The position numbers and the translations under genes were made by a program. A stretch of DNA of 64,000 bases. It comes from Alphaproteobacteria bacterium (GTDB lineage Bacteria > Pseudomonadota > Alphaproteobacteria > Geminicoccales > Geminicoccaceae). Position 1 is the stretch's first letter, and each line of letters starts with the position of its first letter. The DNA lies in NCBI GenBank assembly GCA_026982705.1, contig JALSGP010000033.1:124001-188000 (forward strand). Direction: 5' to 3'. The notes under the pieces were generated by a model that saw only the letters and a program-made list of their open reading frames with translations, ran no database searches and was not told the DNA's origin. Shown piece by piece: positions 16,797 to 25,165 of this stretch.

Positions 16797-17479
16797 GGTC
16801 CGGCTTCCGTGGACCCGCGGGGCATGTGGTCGGGATCGAGCCCACGGGCAAGGGCGAGGAGGGCGCGGATCCGCTCCGGATCCTTGATCCCGGGCGCGCG
16901 CTCGACGCCCGAGGAGACGTCCACGCGCCGCGCGCCGGAAACCCGCACCGCCCGGGCCAGATTGCCGGCGTGCAGACCGCCGGCGAGCAGCCAGGGCAGG
17001 CCCGGATCGAAGCCGGCGAGGATCCGCCAGTCGAAGGCGACGGCGTTGCCGCCGGGAAGGCGGGCGCCCCGCGGCGGGCGGGCATCGAACAGGAGGAGGT
17101 CGGCCGCTCCGCGATAGGCGTGGGCGGCGGCGAGGTCCTCCGCCGTCGCCACCTGCAGCGCCTTGATCACCGGGAGGCCGAAGCGGGCTCGCAGCGCCCG
17201 CACCCGCGCCGGCGGTTCGCGACCGTGGAGCTGGAGGAGGTCGAGGGGGGCGGCGTCCAGCACGCGGGCGATCTCCTCGTCGGCGGGATCGACGAAGACG
17301 CCGACGGTGGCGGGACCCGCCGGCACCCGCCCCCGCAGCGCGCGGAAGGAGTCCGGCGTCAGATGGCGGGGCGAGGGCGGATAGAAGACGAAGCCGAGCC
17401 AGCGGGCGCCGCCGGCCACGGCGGCCTCCACCGCCGCCGCGTCGGTGAGTCCGCAGATCTTGACCGCGATTCCGCTCAC
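16793..17479 (-). CDS. trpF: phosphoribosylanthranilate isomerase
   Basis: 228 aa, third step of the tryptophan branch. The TIM barrel has the catalytic Cys in [27 protein letters not shown], catalytic Asp in LLLFDARPP, and [11 protein letters not shown] and [19 protein letters not shown] for phosphate binding. The start is GTG at 17479, overlapping the pyrF stop as GTGA; no better start exists and the frame begins exactly at the family N-terminus. An extra stretch after the last helix makes it slightly longer than usual. Confidence 0.94.
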   Translation of the reverse strand: MSGIAVKICGLTDAAAVEAAVAGGARWLGFVFYPPSPRHLTPDSFRALRGRVPAGPATVGVFVDPADEEIARVLDAAPLDLLQLHGREPPARVRALRARFGLPVIKALQVATAEDLAAAHAYRGAADLLLFDARPPRGARLPGGNAVAFDWRILAGFDPGLPWLLAGGLHAGNLARAVRVSGARRVDVSSGVERAPGIKDPERIRALLALARGLDPDHMPRGSTEAGP

Positions 17480-18180
17480 GCCGCCTCCAGCTCGGCGAGG
17501 AGGGCGCGGGCGGCGGCGGGCGGATCGGCGGCGCGGGTGACGGGTCGGCCCACCACCAGCAGATCGGCGCCGGCGGCCCGGGCGGCGGCGGCGGTGGCGG
17601 TGCGCTTCTGATCGTCGGCGGAGGCCGCGGGGCGGATGCCCGGGACCACCAGGAGCGGCGCCGGACCGAAGCGGGCGCGCAGCATGGCGACCTCCCGCGG
17701 CGAACAGACGAGACCGTCGACGCCGGCCTCGAGGGCGAGGGCAGCGAGGCGCGCCACCTGTGCCGCCGGGGGATCGCCGATGCCGACGGCATGGAGGTCG
17801 GCGGCATCCAGGCTGGTCAGGACGGTGACGGCCAGGAGACGGAGATCCGGGCGGGTCCGGTCCCGGGCCGCCACCGCCTCCGCCAGCATGGCCGGCCCGC
17901 CGGCGGCGTGGAGGGTGGTGAGGGCGACGGGGAGATCGGCGATGGCGGCCACCGTGCGGGCCACGGTGGCGGGGATGTCGTGGAGCTTGAGGTCGAGGAA
18001 GAGGCCGCGCGCGGGCCCGGCGAGGGCGCGGACCAGCTCGGGACCGCCGCGGGTGAACAGTTCGAGGCCGATCTTGAAGCCGCCGGCGAGGGGGGCGAGG
18101 CGGCGGGCGAGATCGAGGGCCCGCGCCGGCTCGGCGAGGTCGAGGGCGATGCAGAGGGGATTGGCGAAGGATGCGGCCAC
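17476..18180 (-). CDS. pyrF: orotidine 5'-phosphate decarboxylase
   Basis: 234 aa, last step of UMP synthesis. The active-site array [11 protein letters not shown] (Asp-Lys...Asp) is intact; [40 protein letters not shown] and [14 protein letters not shown] also fit. The start is GTG at 18180 with a poor ribosome-binding site; the frame starts at the family N-terminus ([14 protein letters not shown]). It heads the pyrF-trpF-trpB-trpA-accD-folC chain. Confidence 0.94.
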   Translation of the reverse strand: MAASFANPLCIALDLAEPARALDLARRLAPLAGGFKIGLELFTRGGPELVRALAGPARGLFLDLKLHDIPATVARTVAAIADLPVALTTLHAAGGPAMLAEAVAARDRTRPDLRLLAVTVLTSLDAADLHAVGIGDPPAAQVARLAALALEAGVDGLVCSPREVAMLRARFGPAPLLVVPGIRPAASADDQKRTATAAAARAAGADLLVVGRPVTRAADPPAAARALLAELEAA

Positions 18181-18475
18181 CGGCGGCGTCCGTCCGTCGC
18201 GGCGCTATCTAGCCGTCCCGCCGCGCCCCGGCAACGCGGCCGGGGCCGGCGGCCGCCGGCGGGGACGCGAGCGCCCGCCGTTCCGCGGCGGATCCGCCCG
18301 GCCCGGTTCGCGCGGGGACCGCGTGGCGTGTCCGGGGGCGGGGACGCGGGCGATCCGCGGGCCGGGACGGCACCGGGCGCGCGCTCCGGCCGCCGTCCGT
18401 GATCCGGGTGGCGGATGCGATGGTGGACGGGCGTTTCCGGAAGTGGCGCGATTCCTCGCGGCCGTGTGCATTCTC
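18181..18475. other. intergenic gap with no recognisable gene
   Basis: Between the pyrF start and tRNA-Thr. Very GC-rich with several short inverted repeats; frames of up to about 100 codons exist on both strands but have Arg/Pro/Ala-only composition typical of shadow frames. I see no convincing gene and no clear pyrF promoter. Confidence 0.5.
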
Positions 18476-18551
18476 TGGTGCTGCCGAGAGGACTCGAACC
18501 TCCGACCCCGTCCTTACCAAGGACGTGCTCTACCGACTGAGCTACGGCAGC
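18476..18551 (-). tRNA. tRNA-Thr (anticodon GGU)
   Basis: 76 nt with encoded CCA. Acceptor GCTGCCG/CGGCAGC; D arm GCTC...GAGC; anticodon stem CGTCC/GGACG around TTGGTAA (anticodon GGT); T arm GGAGG-TTCGAGT-CCTCT with one G-U pair. Confidence 0.95.
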
Positions 18552-18613
18552 GTCTCGACGGAACCCCGCCGACACGCCATATCGGCGCCGGTTCCGCGAC
18601 CTATGTAGCGGTC

Positions 18614-18808
18614 ATGACGCAGGAGACAAGCCACCCCGCACCCCGCCTCACGCCCGGAACCGCCCGCGCCCGCGCCCGCGCCGAGCGCGAGGCCCGCCTC
18701 GCCGCCGCCATGCGCGAGAACCTGAGGCGCCGCAAGGCCCAGCAGCGGGCGCGCCGGGCCGTGGCCGAGCGCGCCTCGCGGCCGGATCCGGGGGAGACGG
18801 GCCGGTGA
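18614..18808 (+). CDS. small basic protein upstream of mutT
   Basis: 64 aa, Arg-rich and helical, with RARAEREARLAAAMRENLRRRKAQQRARR in two halves around residues 22-50. Short proteins with an MRENLRRRKAQQR-like segment are, from memory, a conserved hypothetical of alphaproteobacteria found beside mutT. The ATG at 18614 is in a short gap after a candidate promoter, TCGACG (18555-18560), 17 nt, CATATC (18578-18583). The stop overlaps the mutT start as GTGA, which supports real, coupled translation. Function unknown. Confidence 0.65.
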   Translation: MTQETSHPAPRLTPGTARARARAEREARLAAAMRENLRRRKAQQRARRAVAERASRPDPGETGR

Positions 18809-19224
18809 ACACCGCGCCGGCCCGCCCGCTGGTGCTGGTGGTGGCCTGTGCGCTGGTGGACGGGGACGGTCGCGTCCTCGTCACCCGCCGGCCGCCGGGC
18901 CGGCCCATGGCCGGGCTCTGGGAGTTCCCGGGCGGCAAGCCGGAGCCGGGCGAGACGCCCGAGGCGGCGCTGATCCGGGAGCTGGAGGAGGAGCTGGGCA
19001 TCCGCACCCACGCCCGCTGCCTCGCCCCCTTCACCTTCGCCTCCCACGCCTATCCCGACTTCCACCTGCTCATGCCTCTCTATGTCTGCCGCGTCTTCGA
19101 CGGCATCCCGCGGCCACGGGAGGGGCAGGAGCTGCGTTGGGTGCGCCCGCGGGAGCTCACCCGTCTTCCCATGCCGGCGGCCGACCGGCCGCTGGTGGCC
19201 ATGCTGCGCGATCTCCTGGGCTGA
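18805..19224 (+). CDS. mutT: (deoxy)nucleoside triphosphate pyrophosphohydrolase, MutT type
   Basis: 139-aa NUDIX hydrolase. The NUDIX box is complete: GGKPEPGETPEAALIRELEEELG, spanning residues near 45-67, preceded by RPPGRPMAGLWEFPGG. This matches the 8-oxo-dGTP-cleaning MutT group that prevents A-C transversions. The start is GTG at 18805, overlapping the upstream stop by 4 nt. Another NUDIX protein with a zinc ribbon lies at 54380 and is of a different group. Confidence 0.9.
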   Translation: MNTAPARPLVLVVACALVDGDGRVLVTRRPPGRPMAGLWEFPGGKPEPGETPEAALIRELEEELGIRTHARCLAPFTFASHAYPDFHLLMPLYVCRVFDGIPRPREGQELRWVRPRELTRLPMPAADRPLVAMLRDLLG

Positions 19225-19247
19225 GGGCGGGTGCGGCAGCGGGCGCG

Positions 19248-19276
19248 TTGAGCGCGCCGGCGGGAGGGGCTAGGCT
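19248..19276 (+). promoter_or_regulatory. promoter of the NDUFA9-like gene
   Basis: TTGAGC (19248-19253), 17 nt, TAGGCT (19271-19276), 34 nt before the ATG at 19311. Confidence 0.5.
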
Positions 19277-19310
19277 CGTGGCGGTGCCGCAGTCACGGGG
19301 ACCCCGCCCC

Positions 19311-20255
19311 ATGCGCAACGCCATCGCCACCCTCTTCGGCGGATCCGGCTTCATCGGCCGCTACGTGGTCCAGCGGCTGGCCGCCCGCGGTGTGCGCATC
19401 AAGGTGGTGACGCGCGATCCCCACACCGCCCTCCACCTCAAGCCCCTGGGGGAGGTGGGACAGATCGTGCCGGTGGCCTGGCCACGGGAGATCACCGCCG
19501 AGGCGTTGACCCCGCTGGTGGCGGGTTCCCGCCTGGTGGTGAACTTCGTGGGCATCCTCCACGAGCGCCGGCGCGGCGACTTCCGCCGGGTCCACGAGGA
19601 GCTGGCCGGGGCGGTGGCGGCAGCCGCCCGTGCGGCCGGAGTGGCGCGGCTGGTCCACATTTCCGCCCTCGGTGCCGATCCCGCCTCGCCCTCCGCCTAC
19701 GCCCGCACCAAGGCGCTGGGGGAGGTGCGGGTGCGGGACGCCTTCCCCGGCGCCACCATCCTGAGGCCGAGCGTGGTCTTCGGCCCGGAGGACCGCTTCT
19801 TCAACCGCTTCGCCGCCATGAGCCAGATCTCGCCGGTGCTGCCGGTGGTGGGGCCGGAGACCCGCTTCCAGCCGGTCTACGTGGGCGACGTGGCCGATGC
19901 GGTGGTGGCGGCCCTCGCGGGAGAGGAGGCGGTGGAGGGACCGTTCGAGCTGGGCGGGCCGCGGGTCTACACCTTCGCCGAACTGCTGCGCTACGTGCTG
20001 GCGGTGACCGGACGCCGGCGGCTGCTGCTGCCCGTCCCCTTCGGCCTCGCCGAGGTGCTCGCCGGCTTCCTGGAGTGGCTGCCGGAGCCGCCGCTCACCC
20101 GCGACCAGGTGCGGCTGCTGCGGCGCGACAACGTGGTCTCCGGCACCTGCCCCGGGCTGGACGCGCTCGGGGTGGCGGCGACGCCGGTGGAGGTGGTGGT
20201 GCCGCGCTATCTCGCCGCCTTCCGGCGGGGCGGGGTGCGGCTGCGGACGGTGTGA
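19311..20255 (+). CDS. complex I NDUFA9-like NAD(P)-binding protein
   Basis: 314-aa atypical short-chain dehydrogenase. The Rossmann motif is FGGSGFIGRYVVQRLAARG at the N-terminus, then VVNFVGILHERRRGDF, LVHISALGADPASPSAYARTKALGE (Tyr-x-x-x-Lys) and LRPSVVFGPEDRFFNRFA. Alphaproteobacterial members are close relatives of the mitochondrial complex I accessory subunit NDUFA9; some take part in ubiquinone-related processes. ATG at 19311, first of a two-gene unit with the M20 peptidase (5 nt apart). Confidence 0.85.
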   Translation: MRNAIATLFGGSGFIGRYVVQRLAARGVRIKVVTRDPHTALHLKPLGEVGQIVPVAWPREITAEALTPLVAGSRLVVNFVGILHERRRGDFRRVHEELAGAVAAAARAAGVARLVHISALGADPASPSAYARTKALGEVRVRDAFPGATILRPSVVFGPEDRFFNRFAAMSQISPVLPVVGPETRFQPVYVGDVADAVVAALAGEEAVEGPFELGGPRVYTFAELLRYVLAVTGRRRLLLPVPFGLAEVLAGFLEWLPEPPLTRDQVRLLRRDNVVSGTCPGLDALGVAATPVEVVVPRYLAAFRRGGVRLRTV

Positions 20256-20260
20256 GGGCG

Positions 20261-21760
20261 ATGGCGGAGGGATCGGCTCTGCTCGCGCGAGTCCGCGCCC
20301 GGGCCGAGGCGGCCTTCGAGGAATCGGTCCGCCGTCTCGTCGACTTCCTGCGGATCCCCTCGGTGGGGACCGATCCCGCCCGTGCCGCCGACACCCGGCG
20401 GGCGGCCGAATGGCTCGCCCGCGAGCTGGCCGGACTGGGCCTCGCCGTGGAACTGGCCGAGACCGGCGGCCATCCGGTGGTGCTGGCGCGCGGTGGCCCG
20501 GACCGCGGACCGCGGGTGCTCTACTACGGCCACTACGACGTCCAGCCGCCGGATCCGGTGGAGGCCTGGAGCGGCGATCCCTTCAACCCGCGCATCGTCG
20601 ACGGCCCCCACGGCCCGCGCGTCGTCGCCCGCGGCGCCTCCGACGACAAGGGCCAGCTCATGACCATCGTCGAGGCGCTGCGGGCCTGGATGGCGGAGAC
20701 GGGCGGCCTGCCGGTGCCGGTGACGCTGATGGTGGAGGGCGAGGAGGAGAGCGGCAGTGCCCATCTGCCGGCCTTCGTGCGGGCCCGCCGCGAGGCGCTC
20801 GCGGCCGACGTGGCGGTGATCTCCGACACCGCCATGATGGATCCCGACACGCCGGCCATCACCGCCTCGCTGCGCGGCATCGTCTATGTGGAACTGCGCC
20901 TCCGCGGGCCCGCCCGCGACCTCCACTCCGGTCTCTACGGCGGCGTCGCCCCCAATCCCCTCCACGCCCTCGCCGCCTTCCTCGCGGGGCTCCACGACGC
21001 GCGCGGCCGGGTCACCCTCCCCGGCTTCTACGACCGGGTGCGGCCGCCGGATCCGGCCCTGCGCGAGGCCTGGGCCCGGCTGCCCTTCGACGAGGCGGCC
21101 TTCTTCCGCGAGGGCGGTTTCGAGGTGCCGGTGGGCGAGGAGGGCCACGACACGCTCGCACGGCTGTGGGCCCGTCCCTGCCTCGACGTCAACGGCATCG
21201 CGGGCGGCTATGTGGGCGAGGGGGCGAAGACGGTGATCCCGGCCGAGGCGCGGGCCAAGTTCAGCTGCCGGCTGGTGCCGGACCAGCGGGCGGACGAGGT
21301 CTTCGCCGCCATCGAACGGGCCTGCCGCGAACGGCTGCCCGCATGGGCGCGCTTCGAGCTCCTGGATCTGGGGCGGGGCGATCCGCTGGCGGTGGATCCG
21401 GAATCGCCCGCGTTCGCGGTGGCCCGCGAGGCGCTGGCGGCGGTCTTCGGCCGCGCGCCCGTCGCCATCGGCTGCGGCGGCTCCATTCCGGTCGCGGGCG
21501 TGCTGGCCGCGGAGCTCGGGCTGGTGCCGCTGCTGGTGGGCTTCGGACTCGAGGACGATCGCGTGCACGCCCCGGACGAGAAGTTCGAGCTCGTGAACTT
21601 CCGCCGGGGCATCCTCACCCACGTGCACATGCTGGCGGGCTTCGCCACCCGCGGCGGCTCGGGATCCGGGGAGATGCCGGCGACCGGGCGGCGTCAGCCG
21701 GCATCGGCGACGCGGGCCGCCAGGGCGCGCCGCTCCAGCACGAAACCCTCCACCACCTGA
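20261..21760 (+). CDS. M20 family dipeptidase/metallopeptidase
   Basis: 499 aa, cytosolic zinc peptidase of the M20 family (CNDP/ArgE-DapE-like). Metal ligands are visible: His in VLYYGHYDVQPPDP, bridging Asp in GASDDKGQLM, the catalytic/ligand Glu pair in VEGEEESGSAHL, Asp in AVISDTAMMD and the last His in DDRVHAPDEKF; the dimerisation insert carries RDLHSGLYGG. About 25 residues beyond the natural end (GSGSGEMPATG and onward) are low-complexity and overlap the 3' end of the convergent rodZ-like gene by 67 nt, suggesting the original stop was lost. Substrate dipeptide unknown. Confidence 0.9.
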   Translation: MAEGSALLARVRARAEAAFEESVRRLVDFLRIPSVGTDPARAADTRRAAEWLARELAGLGLAVELAETGGHPVVLARGGPDRGPRVLYYGHYDVQPPDPVEAWSGDPFNPRIVDGPHGPRVVARGASDDKGQLMTIVEALRAWMAETGGLPVPVTLMVEGEEESGSAHLPAFVRARREALAADVAVISDTAMMDPDTPAITASLRGIVYVELRLRGPARDLHSGLYGGVAPNPLHALAAFLAGLHDARGRVTLPGFYDRVRPPDPALREAWARLPFDEAAFFREGGFEVPVGEEGHDTLARLWARPCLDVNGIAGGYVGEGAKTVIPAEARAKFSCRLVPDQRADEVFAAIERACRERLPAWARFELLDLGRGDPLAVDPESPAFAVAREALAAVFGRAPVAIGCGGSIPVAGVLAAELGLVPLLVGFGLEDDRVHAPDEKFELVNFRRGILTHVHMLAGFATRGGSGSGEMPATGRRQPASATRAARARRSSTKPSTT

Positions 21761-22689
21761 CCGCGTCCCCCGACGGTGCCGAGGCTGCGGCCGTCCACCA
21801 GCAGTTCCACGGCCCCGCCGTCGCCCGTCCACAGCCGGAGACCCGGCCGGTCCGGGACCTCCAGTTCCTGACCCGCCTCGAGCGTGCGGGTGTCGGTGAA
21901 GCTGCCGTCCTCGGTATAGAGCTGCACCCAGGTGGTGGCGCGGGCCCGCAGCACCACCCGCCGGGGCAGCACCACGTCGGCGGGCGTCGCCGGCGCCGCC
22001 TCCTCCACCAGCGTCTGCGGCAGCTCGGCGGCGGTGGCGCTGGCGGCGCTGCCCTCGCCGGTGGTGGCGGCCACCACGATGGCGGCCATGTCGTCGGGGC
22101 CGAGACGGGCGAGCACGGTGGGGGCGCCGTCCTCGGCGGCGAGGCGGACCAGCCGGGGCGAGGGCGTCTCGCGGGCCGGGCGGTCGTCCCCGCCCTCCAT
22201 CAGCCGGTCGGTGGCCCGCGCCACCTCGCCCGGCACCTCGCCCACCCGCGTCAGCAGTTCCGGTCCCAGCGCCCGGAAGGCGTACCAGCCCCAGTAGCCG
22301 GCGCCCACCGCCAGCACCAGGGCGGTGGCGGCCAGCGCCGTCGGCCGGTGGCGCTCCACGAAGGGGCGGCGTACCTCCGGCACGGGGGGCGGCTCGTCGG
22401 CGGCGAGCCGCTCGCGCACGCGGCGCACCACCTCGGGCCCGTCGAAGCCGAGATAGTCGGCATAGGCGCGCAGGAATCCGAAGGCATAGGCGCGCCCGGG
22501 AAAGACGGCATAGTCGCCGCTCTCGAGGGCCTGCAGATAGGCCGGCTTGATCCGGAGCGTCCCGGCCACGTCGTGCAGGTCCTCGCCGGCCTCGATGCGC
22601 GCCTCGCGGAGCGCGGCACCGATGCGGGCGAGATAGTCGCGGGCCTCCGAGGTCAAGGCACCCAACTCCGGTTGCGCACGCGTGTCCAT
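21694..22689 (-). CDS. rodZ: RodZ-like helix-turn-helix membrane protein (DUF4115)
   Basis: 331 aa. N-terminal HTH_25 domain ([22 protein letters not shown], then IKPAYLQALESGDYAVFPGRAYAFGFLRAYADYLG), one membrane helix near residues 118-135 (LAATALVLAVGAGYWGWYAF), a linker, and a C-terminal DUF4115 beta domain ending in GQELEVPDRPGLRLWTGDGG. RodZ connects MreB to the elongation machinery and supports rod shape. In many alphaproteobacteria this gene precedes ispG; here ispG is absent and a convergent peptidase follows. ATG at 22689. Confidence 0.88.
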   Translation of the reverse strand: MDTRAQPELGALTSEARDYLARIGAALREARIEAGEDLHDVAGTLRIKPAYLQALESGDYAVFPGRAYAFGFLRAYADYLGFDGPEVVRRVRERLAADEPPPVPEVRRPFVERHRPTALAATALVLAVGAGYWGWYAFRALGPELLTRVGEVPGEVARATDRLMEGGDDRPARETPSPRLVRLAAEDGAPTVLARLGPDDMAAIVVAATTGEGSAASATAAELPQTLVEEAAPATPADVVLPRRVVLRARATTWVQLYTEDGSFTDTRTLEAGQELEVPDRPGLRLWTGDGGAVELLVDGRSLGTVGGRGQVVEGFVLERRALAARVADAG

Positions 22690-22795
22690 GGGGATTCCCC
22701 CTGTACCGATGTGGTCGTGTCCGGGCGGTTCCACTCGAGGCGGTTCCCCCTTACCACGAAGGACACGGGGCCGTCGAGACGAGCGCGGCGGAATC

Positions 22796-25141
22796 TCACG
22801 TGACGGTCGAGGCTTGGGGCAGGCCGGGCGGCAATACGATGCCGTGGTCCGCGGCATAGCCCGAGAGGGCCTCCCGCAGGCTGCGCACCGGCCAGTCGAG
22901 GGCGCGGTCGAGGAAGGCGGCGAGCCGGCCCACGTCGAGGCTGCGCACCATGGCCTTGACCGGCAGCACCTCCGGCGGCGAGACGGAGAGCGAGCGCACC
23001 CCCACGCCCACCAGCGCCATGGCCTCCAGCGGCCGGCTCGCCATCTCGCCGCACACCGACAGCGCGACTCCGGCCGCCCGGCAGCGCTCCGCCAGATCGC
23101 GGAAGAAGCGCAGCGCCGCCGGTGCCAGCACGTCGTAGCGGTCGGCCAGGGCCGCGTCGGTGCGGTCCACGGCGAAGAGGAACTGCACCAGATCGTTGCT
23201 GCCCACCGAGACGAAGTCCACCTGCGGCAGCAGCCGGTCGAGCTGCCAGAACAGCGCCGGCACCTCGAACATGACCCCCACCTCGACGGCGCGCGGCAGG
23301 GGGAGGCCGGCCGCGCGCCGCGCCGCCAGCACCCGCTCCAGGAGCGCCCGGGCCCGGACGAACTCCTCCACCTCCGTCACCACCGGGAACATGAGGCGCA
23401 GGCGGCGGTCGGCCGCCGCCTCCACCAGCGCGGCCAGCTGGGTGTGCAGCACCCGCGGCCGGTGGAGGGTGAGGCGGAGGCCGCGCCAGCCGAGGGCGGG
23501 ATTGTCGGAATCGGGTATGCGGAAGTACGGCAGGCGCTTGTCGCCGCCCACGTCGAGGGTGCGGAAGGTGACGGGTCGCGCGCCGGCGTGTTCCAGCACG
23601 CGTCGGTAGAAGCCCGCCTGGGTGGCGCGGTCGGGCCAGCGCTCGCGGTCGAGGAACAGCATCTCGGTGCGGAAGAGGCCGCAGCCCTCGGCGCCGAAGG
23701 TGTCCATGTGGGCCACGTCCACGAGGAAGGCGGCGTTCATCTCCACCCGCACCCGCACCCCGTCGCGGCTCAGGGCCGGCAGCGTCCGCAGCCCCTCCAG
23801 CGCCCGCACCCGTTCCTCGCGCAGGCGGGCGGCGCGGGCGAAGGCCTCCAGCACCTCCTCGCCCGGACGCACGAAGCACTGGGCATGATCGGCGTCCACC
23901 GCCACGAGATCGCCCGGCTCGATCTGGACCATGGCCCCGCGGCACTGGCCGAGGGTGGGGATGCCGAAGGCGCGGGCGACGATCACCACATGGGCGGTGG
24001 GTGAACCCTCCTCCAGCACGATGGCGCGGATGCGGGCGCGATCGAACTGGAGGAGTTCGGCCACGGTGAGCTGGCGGGCGACGATCACCGAGTCCGGCGG
24101 CAGGCGCTGGGCCTCGGCGACCGGATCGCGGCCGGAGAGGTGGAGGAGCAGGCGTTCGGCCAGCTCGTCCAGATCCACCAACCGCTCGCGCAGATAGGGG
24201 TCGCTGGCGCGGCCGAGGCGCAGCCGGGTCTCGTCCTGGACGCGCCGCACCGCCGCCTCGGCGGTGAGGCCGGTGGCGATGGCCTCCTCGATGCGCCGCC
24301 GCCAGCCGGTGTCCTCGAGGAACATGCGGTAGAGCTCCACCACCTCCCGTTCCTCGCCCGGGCCGAACTCGTGACGGGCCAGGGCCCGGTCGAGGGAGCG
24401 GCGCAGCTCGGCCAGCGCCCGGTGGAGCCGCTCGCGCTCCCGGGCGGGGTCGTCGGCGAGGATGCGGGTGACGTCGATGCGCGGCGCGTGCATCCACGCC
24501 CGGCCGACGCCGACGCCGGCCACCAGCCGCACCCCCTCGAGCCGCAGCGATTCCACGGACCGCCCGGCCACGTCGGCGTAGCGCGAACGGTCGAGGATGT
24601 CGCTGGAGGCCAGCATCTCCGCCAGCACCGAGGCGACGATCTGGAGCGCCTCCACCTCGTCCTCGGCATAGTGGCGGCGGGTCCGGTTCTGGACGGTGAG
24701 CACGCCGATGACACGTCCGCCCCGCACCACCGGCACGCCGAGGAAGGAGTGGTAGACCTCCTCACCCGTCTCCGGCCGGTAGACGAAGCGGGGATGGCTC
24801 TGGGCGTCGCTGGTGGCGATCACCGATCCCTCGGCGGCGATGGTGCCCACCAGCCCCTCGCCCACGGCGAGACGGGTGACGTGGACCGCCTGGGGCCGGA
24901 GACCGTGGGTGGCGAACAGCTCGAGCACGTCGCCGGCGCGCAGGATGTAGAGGGAGCAGACCTCGGCCACCAGATTGGACGCGATCACCTCGACGATGCG
25001 GTCGAGGCGGGTCTGGGGCGGCAGCGGCTGGGCCACCAGCTCGACGATGCGGCGCAGCAGCCGCCGCGCCGGCGACGGCTCGCCTATGCCGTGGCGCCGG
25101 ATCTCCTCGGCTCCCGGTCGGCCTCGGGCCGCAGCACTCAC
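22796..25141 (-). CDS. ptsP: phosphoenolpyruvate-protein phosphotransferase, EI-Ntr
   Basis: 781 aa, first enzyme of the nitrogen PTS, passing phosphate from PEP to NPr. An N-terminal GAF domain (about residues 30-165, LYILRAGDVLELFATHG ... VLTVQNRTRRHYAEDE) senses a small ligand, glutamine in characterised relatives. The phosphohistidine domain has the active His in EGSPTAHVVIVARAFGIPTLG; the PEP-binding barrel shows GLFRTEMLFLDRE, FRTLDVGGDKRLPYF, VDFVSVGSNDLVQFLFAVDR and the catalytic Cys in VSVCGEMASRP. The start is GTG at 25141, 24 nt after the preceding stop, so it is in the lysC operon. Confidence 0.95.
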   Translation of the reverse strand: MSAAARGRPGAEEIRRHGIGEPSPARRLLRRIVELVAQPLPPQTRLDRIVEVIASNLVAEVCSLYILRAGDVLELFATHGLRPQAVHVTRLAVGEGLVGTIAAEGSVIATSDAQSHPRFVYRPETGEEVYHSFLGVPVVRGGRVIGVLTVQNRTRRHYAEDEVEALQIVASVLAEMLASSDILDRSRYADVAGRSVESLRLEGVRLVAGVGVGRAWMHAPRIDVTRILADDPARERERLHRALAELRRSLDRALARHEFGPGEEREVVELYRMFLEDTGWRRRIEEAIATGLTAEAAVRRVQDETRLRLGRASDPYLRERLVDLDELAERLLLHLSGRDPVAEAQRLPPDSVIVARQLTVAELLQFDRARIRAIVLEEGSPTAHVVIVARAFGIPTLGQCRGAMVQIEPGDLVAVDADHAQCFVRPGEEVLEAFARAARLREERVRALEGLRTLPALSRDGVRVRVEMNAAFLVDVAHMDTFGAEGCGLFRTEMLFLDRERWPDRATQAGFYRRVLEHAGARPVTFRTLDVGGDKRLPYFRIPDSDNPALGWRGLRLTLHRPRVLHTQLAALVEAAADRRLRLMFPVVTEVEEFVRARALLERVLAARRAAGLPLPRAVEVGVMFEVPALFWQLDRLLPQVDFVSVGSNDLVQFLFAVDRTDAALADRYDVLAPAALRFFRDLAERCRAAGVALSVCGEMASRPLEAMALVGVGVRSLSVSPPEVLPVKAMVRSLDVGRLAAFLDRALDWPVRSLREALSGYAADHGIVLPPGLPQASTVT

Positions 25142-25165
25142 GCCCCGCCGTCCCCTTTCCCGATC

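Noticed and set aside
18206-18471. Short overlapping frames between pyrF and tRNA-Thr
   Set aside because: Only Arg/Pro/Gly/Ala composition, no ribosome-binding site, no hydrophobic or domain pattern.
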